NCBI GenBank assembly: GCA_964527215.1
Contig: CAZGNZ010000056.1
Coordinates: 1-19,264 of the forward strand
Direction: 5' to 3'
Source of the DNA: CAZGNZ01 sp964527215
Lineage (GTDB): Bacteria > Fidelibacterota > Marinisomatia > SCGC-AAA003-L08 > JACNLC01
DNA length: 19,264 nucleotides
The notes below the pieces were generated by a model. That model did no database searches. It had not been told where the DNA came from and was given only the letters and a program-made list of their open reading frames with translations. Positions 1 through 7,743 of the stretch are shown here, one piece after another. Made by a program: the position numbers and the translations under genes. The stretch's first letter is position 1, and each line of letters starts with the position of its first letter.

Positions 1-86
1 TATCGTTAATATTATTACGATTATATCACTATCAGACTTTTTGCGAGAACATCAAATTTCCAATTTCAATTATCACCAACCTCCAC

Positions 87-1685
87 CTACCCCGTCCCCA
101 ATATCTCATCCACCACCAGCACCACATCCAGGATATCAATTGCACCGGAGAAATTTACATCCCCGGAGAGGAACTGCTGCTCAGCGGGTTCTTCATAACC
201 CAGAATGATATTGATATAGGTCACCAGATCCAGCACGTCCAGCACGCCGTCCACATTCACATCACCAAACAAAACATCGGAGACTACCTGGATATAATCA
301 TCTTTGGTCTGGCTGTCTGAGCCCTCATCGTCATGGACGGTCAGGGTCACATCATAGATGCCGTTGATCTCATAGGTAAACTCCGGATGGGGCTCGGTGG
401 AGTCAATATAGCCGTCAGAATTAAAATCCCACTCATAGGCGGTAACATCCCCTTGAGGAACAGATGTAAACTGAACAGTCAACGGCCCCTCACCGTTCCT
501 CACATCCGCGGCAAAATTGGAGTGGAGGGACAGGTCGTTGGGATCATAGGCATAGACAGCGCCGGTCAGATTGTTTTTCAAGGGAGAGGATCCAAAAACG
601 AACTCATTCGTGATGGCAACTGCCCCTCCAAACATATCTGCTGCGTCAAGATCTGAAGGAATTATTTTTTTAAATTCCTGCCATATATCCTCTTCAGTTA
701 ATTTGAAGATATAAACTGATCCAGAGCCAGTGCCTGCATCATCTCTTTCTGGAGCTGATACTACTAGAGTACTACCAATAACCGCAAGGGAATTCCCAAA
801 ACCATCATATGCTTCTCCATCACTCGATCCTAGAACTATGACTTCGGATATCCCGGATTCATCATACAAATATGTATATACCAAACCTGGATACTCATCA
901 TCATAAGGATTTGAGCCAACTGTTCCCGGAGAACTGATAAAAAACCAATTCCCTTCTCTAATAATTTTATCTCCAAATCCCCCCCCAACTACCGGCAAAG
1001 ATGGTAATATCAATGGTTCCTCTTGCCACATATCATCGAGATGATTATAAATATGTACAGCTCCAGAGCTCGATAGTGTTGTTCCAGATGTATGGTCTCC
1101 TATCAACATGAGTTCAGTGTCAATATATAGAGCGCTCCCAAATCCGTTATCTGTGCCATCGATTCTGTCGACCTGTTGCCAGCACCCCCCAACATTCTCA
1201 TACAGAAACACAACATAATCCCAGTCGCTATCGTTTGATAGAGTTTTCGAGCTAATAAGACCGAGGCCACTATTAAAATAGAAATTCTTTCCAAATAGAG
1301 AAACGTCAGTTTCTCCAGGGTAGATAGTATCATGCAAAACCCACAACCCATCTTCCTTGAGATATTGATATATCACATTCTCACCAGTGGAACCCACATA
1401 CAGAACAAACTCCTCAGTCAATTGTATCTGATTTCCAAAACCCATCCATGGCACAGGAGCGTTAATCACCTGATACTCCTCAAAACCATCCTCTATCCAA
1501 TGAAAAAAATGCAATTGGTTTGTACTGCTTATTATCAAATCTTCGCTACTGGTTGCGATGCTTACTCCGAAGAACTGACCAAAATCTAGATGATTACCAG
1601 CTAGCACTTCTTCGAAATACTCATCCTGACCAAATGCCAAAGCGAGGAACAGGAATGAAACCATGAAATACTTCATCCTGATCAT
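87..1685 (-). CDS. Secreted FG-GAP-like beta-propeller protein with PKD and dockerin-like repeats
   Basis: Predicted secreted or surface protein of 532 residues; the specific function is unknown. Residues 1-19 form a signal peptide (MIRMKYFMVSFLFLALAFG, then Q). Residues about 20-385 hold repeated 'FG..(I/L)' blades, each ending in a 'vyiY/F' strand, as in integrin-alpha/FG-GAP propellers. Residues about 388-468 form a PKD domain with the core 'YEWDFNSDGYIDS' and 'YDVTLTVHDDEG'. Residues about 472-532 are a pair of dockerin-like EF-hand repeats ('GDVNVDGVLDVLDLV' and 'GDVNFSGAIDILDVV'). There is no C-terminal YPNPFNP sorting domain, unlike the upstream neighbour; the chain ends right after the second dockerin-like repeat. 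A start at Met4 is possible. It lies 12 bp after the previous gene and is probably cotranscribed with it; the GGGGGC before the ATG is only a weak ribosome site. The part encoding PKD and dockerin is clearly richer in GC than the propeller part. Stop codon is TAG. Confidence 0.88.
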   Translation of the reverse strand: MIRMKYFMVSFLFLALAFGQDEYFEEVLAGNHLDFGQFFGVSIATSSEDLIISSTNQLHFFHWIEDGFEEYQVINAPVPWMGFGNQIQLTEEFVLYVGSTGENVIYQYLKEDGLWVLHDTIYPGETDVSLFGKNFYFNSGLGLISSKTLSNDSDWDYVVFLYENVGGCWQQVDRIDGTDNGFGSALYIDTELMLIGDHTSGTTLSSSGAVHIYNHLDDMWQEEPLILPSLPVVGGGFGDKIIREGNWFFISSPGTVGSNPYDDEYPGLVYTYLYDESGISEVIVLGSSDGEAYDGFGNSLAVIGSTLVVSAPERDDAGTGSGSVYIFKLTEEDIWQEFKKIIPSDLDAADMFGGAVAITNEFVFGSSPLKNNLTGAVYAYDPNDLSLHSNFAADVRNGEGPLTVQFTSVPQGDVTAYEWDFNSDGYIDSTEPHPEFTYEINGIYDVTLTVHDDEGSDSQTKDDYIQVVSDVLFGDVNVDGVLDVLDLVTYINIILGYEEPAEQQFLSGDVNFSGAIDILDVVLVVDEILGTG

Positions 1686-1697
1686 TAATTCTGCCCC

Positions 1698-4600
1698 CTA
1701 TTTTATCAACAATACTTTACAGGATTCCGACCAAGCAGCCGTGCTGACAGTGATGAAGTAAATCCCTGAGGAATACTCCGATGCATCCCAGCGCACAGTG
1801 AAATAGCCGGCTGGTTTTTCACCATTGAACAATGTCTGAACTTTGTGGCCCATTATATCATAAACGGAGATTCCCACCTTACTATCATTCGGCAGATCGT
1901 ACTGAATCGTCGTTATGGGATTGAATGGATTGGGATAGGCCGGATGGATGGAAAACTCCAATGGGATATCCAGAGAAACGGAATTTTGAGCTATGAGCCT
2001 GGCCATCTCATCCGATGAAATAACCGTATAGCTCAATATACTGTCTGGGCAATTTGCGAACTGCCCCAATGTGAAATTACCATCGTCAGGGTCACTATTA
2101 CGACTTAGTAGCGGGTTGTTCAGACCAATCTCCAGGATAGAACCGATACCAGGTTCAATCGAGTACCCACCAGCGCTGTACAAAATAAATGAAACCTCTG
2201 TGCTGTCCGGGTTGACATGATACTGCAGATTCATCTCCTCCGTTCTTGTACCATTCGTGATACTGGAGAATGTCATATCGATTTCGAGATCAATTGAGAG
2301 ATGCAGGACTCGGACATCCATCTCATTCAACATATTGACGGTCATTGAGGCTGTTTCACCCTCCTGATTCCCAGAGTCATTGATCACTTTCGAAATCAGG
2401 ATCTCACCATCCCCACCATCACCGTCGGATCGTTGCATTGCGATCAAATCCAGTAAAGCCATAGTATCAAGAATGTTGATAGTTCCATCACCATTGATAT
2501 CCCCGGCGAACAACTGGTATTCATCCGGGAAAATATTCCCCAATACGATGTTGTTCAGAATCACCACATCCAAGATATCCAATACACCGCTGTCGTCCAT
2601 ATCGCCCAAGAGATACACGCATTCATCGGCATTCCCGTACACAGATATTAAATCGTAGTTCAAGGCTAATGCATCCTTACAGCCCGTACAATAAGTGGAA
2701 TCCATTTCACAGACATATTGCTGAAAACCCGAATAATCCAGATATCTGTTTGGTAAATATTGTACATTCTCGGCTGTGTTTACAAACAGTCTTTCCGTGA
2801 ACATCGTGCTGTCTATCGAATTGGTTGAATCCAGTTCCGCCAGCCAAATACGTGTCAGTAGCCCACGGTCATTCTCGGATAATACATTTCCATCTGTGTC
2901 ATATACTAGAAACCGTAAATCGGAGCTGTCTGGTGTGACTGCATGGGCTAGGTCCATAGCTCCAATATAATCACCGGCCTGGATACTGTTGAAGCTATAG
3001 CCCCATCCCGACAGATCCAATTCAATCTGAACTCCCTCTACACAGGTCTCATTGGCCACATAGAAATCCATGTAAATGGAATCCTGGTTGATTTCCTGAA
3101 TCAGGCATGAAAATGTAACAAGATCATTAGGGTGAGTATCACGAGTTCCTAGGATCAGATTAACAAGAGTGACAATATCTAATATGTCGAGTTCACCATC
3201 TTCGTCTAAATCCCCTTCGGAGAAATGACAGTCACTAATAGAAGTATTGTTAAGAATTATATTAATTAATGTCACTATATCCAAAATATTTATCTGTTCA
3301 TCATTGTGAACATTACCCCCCGGTGACCCACATTCACAATTGCATGCATTCATATTGGCATCTGCATTATAAGCGCCTTCACCAAACTCATCTCCATGTG
3401 CAAAACTATCCATACAATCATAAATGCATTCTTCAAACCAATCGCATACATCAGGACCTCCATAGGCACCCATATCTATTCGGGAGCCATCAGGATCTTC
3501 TTCATCACCCTCGTCCTGCCCCGTATTCCAATTATTTCCACTTACATTCCCGTCGGGATTGCCACTGTCGAAACAAGGGGAATCACAGTCTAAAAAGTAA
3601 TATGGGAAATCTTCATCCTGCATAAAAACAGGATCTAAATTAAAGCTGTTTTCGAACACTCCCTGACTGTTGAGTATTCCATTTGCTCCCCCATTGACAT
3701 CACAATAGTATAAGTCTGCAATACCGCCATTCGCATCTATTTCATAATTAATATTGCTCTCATCTGTATTCCAGAATATGGAGCTTTCACCCACAAATTC
3801 ACATCCAGATTCTATATAACTCGTCGCTCCTTGATCAAGATTTATGTTATCTGTTACCGTGCAGTTCTCAAGTTTTATAGAAGCTATATTAATTGGGGGG
3901 TCAGGAGGGGTTGCAGATAATGCTGAAGCAGAATCAGCTATATTATGGTGAATGAGAACATTCCTCATTGTTGATTCTGTCCAGCCATCTTCTGCTACTC
4001 CGTTTAGATAAATACCTCCGCCAATATTGTATGAAAATATCGTATTGTTTATTCGAGTATTCCCACAAAACAACTGATAAAGACCACCACCTTCCGGTGC
4101 ATATACAGGCTCTGAATTTGACGCATCTACAATTGAATTGTCACTAATATTAGACCTGTTAATATTTAATTTTGTTACGTTACAAAAAATCCCTCCTCCT
4201 TGTGAGGGTTCATTTGGATCCATTCCGGAATCGATTTTGTTTTCAACAACATCTGTAAAATCCAGAAACAGTAATGGGTTGCCAACCTTTGATTTTGTAG
4301 AATATATCCCTGCACCTTTGTATTGGGCAATATTCTCACGGATAGTTGTGTGATTCTCGTAAGTGCCTGATGTACCGAAATAGGATGAGTTGGCATATAC
4401 CCCGCCGCCGCTACGGGCAGTATCTGCAGATACAATTACTTGATTAAAAATATTTATTGCACTTTCCAAGTAAGCACCACCACCATAATTCTCAGCATAA
4501 TTATTTGAAATATCTGTATTCGAAACATTGAGAACTGAATTGGATTCATCATTATTATAACCATTTTTCGTAAAAATCCCGCCGCCATTGTTTCTGGATG

Positions 4601-5150
4601 TATTGTACTCTATCCGGCAAAGGTCAATTTGTGGATTGTTATAATTCCCAAGGAAGTAAAACAATCCTCCACCTCCATCTATACCTTGGGATAATGATGT
4701 ATTCCAGGAAATTTCAGAATTCAGTATAAATGGAGAGGAACAACATACATACGCTCCGCCGCCTGAACCATTTGCTGTATTTGAATTTATTGCAGTTTCA
4801 AGCAACATCAAATCTGCGTTATTACAGATTATATAAATCCCGCCGCCATCTCCGGCTGATTCATTATTTATAATTTCAACGGTTTCACCGATATCTCCAA
4901 TTTTTACCTGACCATTGAATAGACCTGAAATCAGTAATCCACCGCCATTTCCATTTGATTCATTGTCACTTATTTCTGAATCAACAATTTCAATATCATT
5001 TGTGTGCATAGCATAACCACCGATGTAAACTCCCCCACCCTCCTGAGCAGTATTATTTGTCACAGTTACATTTGATAAAGTGATTGTCACATCATTGAGA
5101 CACATTCCTCCACCATAATCTGAATTTCCATTGTAAACAGTAAATCCCAC
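1698..5150 (-). CDS. Beta-helix / dockerin-like / cohesin-like protein with C-terminal sorting domain (probably the 3' part of a gene split by TAG)
   Basis: Large surface protein, 1,150 residues from the GTG at 5150. Residues 1-400 are a right-handed parallel beta-helix with thirteen 'GGG(I/V/L/A)(Y/F)'-type turns about 25-35 residues apart, resembling polymorphic outer-membrane proteins. Then come a Cys-rich linker (about 575-605), a dockerin-like pair (about 610-675: 'INILDIVTLINIIL', 'LDILDIVTLVNLIL'), a cohesin-like beta-sandwich (about 680-800), a 'CKDALALNYD' motif (about 822), a second dockerin-like pair (about 847-905), a second cohesin-like domain (about 912-1015) and a type-IX-like sorting domain (about 1067-1150: 'AYPNPFNPITTIQYDLP', then 'GYFTVRWDASEYSSGIYFI'). 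There is no signal peptide, and no Shine-Dalgarno before the GTG. The frame is continuous with the upstream coding region except for one TAG, so this is very likely the C-terminal part of a single protein and the GTG is not a natural start. Stop is TAG. Confidence 0.85.
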   Translation of the reverse strand: MGFTVYNGNSDYGGGMCLNDVTITLSNVTVTNNTAQEGGGVYIGGYAMHTNDIEIVDSEISDNESNGNGGGLLISGLFNGQVKIGDIGETVEIINNESAGDGGGIYIICNNADLMLLETAINSNTANGSGGGAYVCCSSPFILNSEISWNTSLSQGIDGGGGLFYFLGNYNNPQIDLCRIEYNTSRNNGGGIFTKNGYNNDESNSVLNVSNTDISNNYAENYGGGAYLESAINIFNQVIVSADTARSGGGVYANSSYFGTSGTYENHTTIRENIAQYKGAGIYSTKSKVGNPLLFLDFTDVVENKIDSGMDPNEPSQGGGIFCNVTKLNINRSNISDNSIVDASNSEPVYAPEGGGLYQLFCGNTRINNTIFSYNIGGGIYLNGVAEDGWTESTMRNVLIHHNIADSASALSATPPDPPINIASIKLENCTVTDNINLDQGATSYIESGCEFVGESSIFWNTDESNINYEIDANGGIADLYYCDVNGGANGILNSQGVFENSFNLDPVFMQDEDFPYYFLDCDSPCFDSGNPDGNVSGNNWNTGQDEGDEEDPDGSRIDMGAYGGPDVCDWFEECIYDCMDSFAHGDEFGEGAYNADANMNACNCECGSPGGNVHNDEQINILDIVTLINIILNNTSISDCHFSEGDLDEDGELDILDIVTLVNLILGTRDTHPNDLVTFSCLIQEINQDSIYMDFYVANETCVEGVQIELDLSGWGYSFNSIQAGDYIGAMDLAHAVTPDSSDLRFLVYDTDGNVLSENDRGLLTRIWLAELDSTNSIDSTMFTERLFVNTAENVQYLPNRYLDYSGFQQYVCEMDSTYCTGCKDALALNYDLISVYGNADECVYLLGDMDDSGVLDILDVVILNNIVLGNIFPDEYQLFAGDINGDGTINILDTMALLDLIAMQRSDGDGGDGEILISKVINDSGNQEGETASMTVNMLNEMDVRVLHLSIDLEIDMTFSSITNGTRTEEMNLQYHVNPDSTEVSFILYSAGGYSIEPGIGSILEIGLNNPLLSRNSDPDDGNFTLGQFANCPDSILSYTVISSDEMARLIAQNSVSLDIPLEFSIHPAYPNPFNPITTIQYDLPNDSKVGISVYDIMGHKVQTLFNGEKPAGYFTVRWDASEYSSGIYFITVSTAAWSESCKVLLIK

Positions 5151-5174
5151 AAGATGTGAACCATCACCATCAGT

Positions 5175-5177
5175 CTA
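5175..5177 (-). other. In-frame amber (TAG) codon splitting one surface-protein gene
   Basis: On the minus strand the codons read ...V-I-T-Y-E-TAG-T-D-G-D-G-S-H-L-V-G-F-T-V-Y-N-G... with no frame change. The same protein has a matching coil earlier, 'VIDGNQAGSVISIEDCFHVLIRGFTITNG', which aligns through the stop with 'YIDGDNASSVITYE*TDGDGSHLVGFTVYNG'. The stop therefore falls inside a beta-helix rung. A one-base change (for example to CAG, GAG or AAG) would restore about 1,868 codons. A nonsense mutation, a sequencing or assembly error, or readthrough are all possible. TAG also ends the genes at 87, 1698 and 12226, so general reassignment of TAG is unlikely. Confidence 0.85.
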
Positions 5178-7304
5178 TTCGTAGGTTATCACAGAGGAAG
5201 CATTATCACCATCAATATACACGTCATCAATATGCTCTTCATCCCCATCAATCAAATACATAGAACCAATGGTTACATTTCTACCGCTAAGATTGAAGGC
5301 TTGAAAATGATAGTTCGTGTCCGCAATGCCACATTCTTCCACCTCACCCATGCAGTCCTCAAGGATTATCCATGCCCCATCATAAACATCTTGGCTATCC
5401 AATGCATTCTGAATTGAGGGGTAATTTGTCGGGATTGAAATTACATAGTAAACATTAACAGTGAAAGGCAGAACATTTGTTTCATGTCCATCATCCAATT
5501 CCAAGAGTATTGTGTGCTCTCCCAAATCAGACATCGAGGGATTTTGATTTGATTCAATCGTAATCTCCCCATTGTCATCAGTAACAGTAATCCAGTTTGG
5601 CGCACCTGTATAACTAAAGACTACGGTGTCATCATTGTTAGGATCTGAATAGGTAAATGTCCCTGTTTCCGGGAATGTAAAACTTGTACCAACAAGTACA
5701 TTTTGCGTTTCGATTTCATTTGGATCAAATACCGGCAGATCATTTACTATTATCTCAAAGGTCGCAACAGCGGAATTGTTTTGCGGGTCATATGCAGTAA
5801 TGGTGCAGGTGCACTCATCGCTGTAGGAAGCGTCTGAAAATAACGTTAATGTTGTTGTTTCATCATACTCGTTATACTCAAAAATATGAGAAGTAAAAAA
5901 TTCACATTCTGATTCAAACAAAATCGTCAGATCTTCATACTCATTATCTTCATCAGATACAATGAAATCAATTGAAATCGTGTCGTCGGTATTCATTCTT
6001 GTATCTGGAATATCTTCAATATATGGTGCAAACTCGCACATCTCCGGAATATCTATCAAAGCATATTCTGCAGTATTCACTGCAATACTTTCAGCACATC
6101 CCCAGGCAAGTCCAGAACTGCAGGCGAAATAGCCACCATAGGCACCAATATCTGAAACACTGCTTCCTAAAGAAGGTGGAAAACAATAGTCTGAATAGAA
6201 AGCATTACCGTCTCCGGGAATATAACCAGCATCAATACAGGGTGATCCGGTACCCGGTGCATATCCCATGTAAACCACAGGTGTTCCCGGAAGGAAGGCT
6301 GGATTCTGACCTATAATATTGTTATGGATATCCAATCCGGTACTGCCAATCTCAATCAGATAGTCATTTGGAGGATCATCGAAAGTGTTATAAAAATCTT
6401 CACCGGAATTACTGTGAAAAAGAGAATTGGTCATCTCGAATTCTTCATAATCCCCATTGAGGAAGTAGATTGCAGATGTGTATTGTCCAATATTCGTGGC
6501 AATATTAGATGTAAATGTAGAATTGCGGATGACTAGATTTTCACCCCATTCATGAGAGATTCCCAATCCCCTTGCATTTGCACTGTTGGTTGTATTGCCG
6601 GAGATCACCGAATTCTCGATGATCATATCACCATAATTTCTAAAACAAATACCAACACCGCTCATTTCGGAATTGTTACCGGCATCTATATTGATACTGT
6701 TTTCAGAAATCAGACAATTGTACACCGATAAATCGGATGAATTTATGTAAATACCTGCACCCCTGGCGGCATTATTTGGTCCCCTGTCAAGAATATTGCC
6801 TGAGATATTGCTGTTCACTAAAGTTAAATAACTACCGTCACAGAATATTCCACCTCCTAATAACGAGGGATTGTAATAGCCTATATACTGACCGGAGCCG
6901 TTTGTTATTGTAAATCCCCGGATTAGCACATGAAAACAATCTTCAATACTTATTACTGAACCTGCCTGATTGCCATCAATTACTGTATCATTTATCAGCG
7001 AATAAGGATTCTCAGCTGTGTAAGTAAACATTGTTGTCAAGATCAATTCGTCATCATGATCCTGTATACTCAGGTTCTCAACATATTGTCCCGGATATAC
7101 AATGATAATATCTACATCAGCATCCGTATCAGATGCCGCCGCATTCACACCAGCCTGAATGGTGGCAAAGGGGCCATCGTTACCAATTTCTATGGAGTAT
7201 GGATTTGCTCCGGTATTGTTGTCATCTCCGTTTTGACCGTCCACATAAAAAGTGGCTGAAAGGAGGGTTTGAATAAGCAGGATGGTTGCAGTGAAATATC
7301 TCAT
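5175..7304 (-). CDS. Secreted beta-helix protein with cadherin/Ig-like domains (probably the 5' part of a gene split by TAG)
   Basis: 709 residues before a TAG. A signal peptide covers residues 1-17 (MRYFTATILLIQTLLSA). A pectate-lyase-like beta-helix follows (about 18-400), starting with the standard 'ATIQAGVNAAASDTDADVDIIIVYPGQYVENL' entry and 'GGGIFCDGS', 'GAGIYINSS' turns. Residues about 425-525 and 530-635 look like cadherin-like or putative-Ig domains ('ITAYDPQNNSAVATFEIIVND', 'GAPNWITVTDDNGEITI'). From about 640 a second beta-helix begins ('SIPTNYPSIQNALDS', 'GRNVTIGSMYLIDGDE') and is cut after only two coils by the TAG; it resumes in frame downstream. The start is supported by GGAGA five bases before the ATG and by a promoter about 60 bp upstream. 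On its own this piece would be exported without a sorting domain. It is AT-rich compared with the genes to the right. The beta-helix may bind or cut a polysaccharide, but no catalytic motif is evident. Confidence 0.88.
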   Translation of the reverse strand: MRYFTATILLIQTLLSATFYVDGQNGDDNNTGANPYSIEIGNDGPFATIQAGVNAAASDTDADVDIIIVYPGQYVENLSIQDHDDELILTTMFTYTAENPYSLINDTVIDGNQAGSVISIEDCFHVLIRGFTITNGSGQYIGYYNPSLLGGGIFCDGSYLTLVNSNISGNILDRGPNNAARGAGIYINSSDLSVYNCLISENSINIDAGNNSEMSGVGICFRNYGDMIIENSVISGNTTNSANARGLGISHEWGENLVIRNSTFTSNIATNIGQYTSAIYFLNGDYEEFEMTNSLFHSNSGEDFYNTFDDPPNDYLIEIGSTGLDIHNNIIGQNPAFLPGTPVVYMGYAPGTGSPCIDAGYIPGDGNAFYSDYCFPPSLGSSVSDIGAYGGYFACSSGLAWGCAESIAVNTAEYALIDIPEMCEFAPYIEDIPDTRMNTDDTISIDFIVSDEDNEYEDLTILFESECEFFTSHIFEYNEYDETTTLTLFSDASYSDECTCTITAYDPQNNSAVATFEIIVNDLPVFDPNEIETQNVLVGTSFTFPETGTFTYSDPNNDDTVVFSYTGAPNWITVTDDNGEITIESNQNPSMSDLGEHTILLELDDGHETNVLPFTVNVYYVISIPTNYPSIQNALDSQDVYDGAWIILEDCMGEVEECGIADTNYHFQAFNLSGRNVTIGSMYLIDGDEEHIDDVYIDGDNASSVITYE

Positions 7305-7364
7305 ATTTTCTCCAGAATCGATTTTATGTCAATAAGAATAGAAGCAAATGTAATTTACAAAATA

Positions 7365-7393
7365 TATATAATATCCCCCACACTATTTGTCAA
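7365..7393 (-). promoter_or_regulatory. Sigma-70-like promoter for the leftward surface-protein cluster
   Basis: On the minus strand a perfect TTGACA (7393-7388) is followed by a 17-base spacer and TATATA (7370-7365), within an AT-rich run. This predicts a 5' leader of roughly 50 bases before the ATG at 7304. The -10 matches TATAAT at four of six positions, and alternative -10 hexamers overlap in the TATATATATT run. It probably drives everything from 7304 to 87. Confidence 0.55.
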
Positions 7394-7691
7394 TTTCAGA
7401 TGTGTGGTTTTGTAACAGATTTATTCTTCAGCATTGCGAAAGAAATACTCTGCCAGTCGTCGGATTTTTGCAGTCAAGCAGCAGAAAAATCATTGCAGCC
7501 GAGTCACCAGCACCAGCCTGAACCGACGAAAGCACCCGGAATTGATTTCTCAGTCACCGTAAATTAGGCCTGATGAATTCACCGGACTTTGCAGTACAGA
7601 AATATCATTGAGTTTGTTTGGAAAATGCAGGATTCGACTGCCGTCCCATCTCGGCACAGGGGTTGATTATTCCATTGGGATAACCATGAAT

Positions 7692-7720
7692 TTGTCAGGA
7701 CAGTCTCAGTTTCCTTAAAC
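7692..7720 (+). promoter_or_regulatory. Possible promoter for the TPR-MORN lipoprotein gene
   Basis: TTGTCA (7692-7697, five of six matches to -35) is followed by a 17-base spacer and TTAAAC (7715-7720, only three of six matches to -10). It ends 23 bases before the ATG at 7744. The weak -10 makes this tentative. TAGGAT at 7732 is more likely part of the ribosome-binding region. Confidence 0.25.
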
Positions 7721-7743
7721 TCCGGACACTTTAGGATTTATTC

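Larger units (their letters stand above)
7305..7743. other. Divergent intergenic region, no gene
   Basis: A 439-base region between divergent genes with no convincing coding sequence. Apart from the leftward promoter and a weak rightward promoter it holds an imperfect hairpin (GATTTTTGC at 7463-7471 against GCAGAAAAATC at 7481-7491, with a two-base bulge) and a short TGCCG/CGGCA stem (7639-7643 with 7652-7656). Neither follows a gene end, so they are not obvious terminators. Base composition changes within it from AT-rich on the left to balanced on the right. Confidence 0.6.

Noticed and set aside
1..86. Terminator after the leftward surface gene
   Set aside because: The ATCGTTAAT/ATTACGAT stem at 2-21 is AT-only with a bulge and no suitable T-run, so it is not convincing.
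5150..5177. TAG reassigned to an amino acid genome-wide
   Set aside because: TAG ends the genes at 87, 1698 and 12226 exactly where their domains end, so it serves as a normal stop here.
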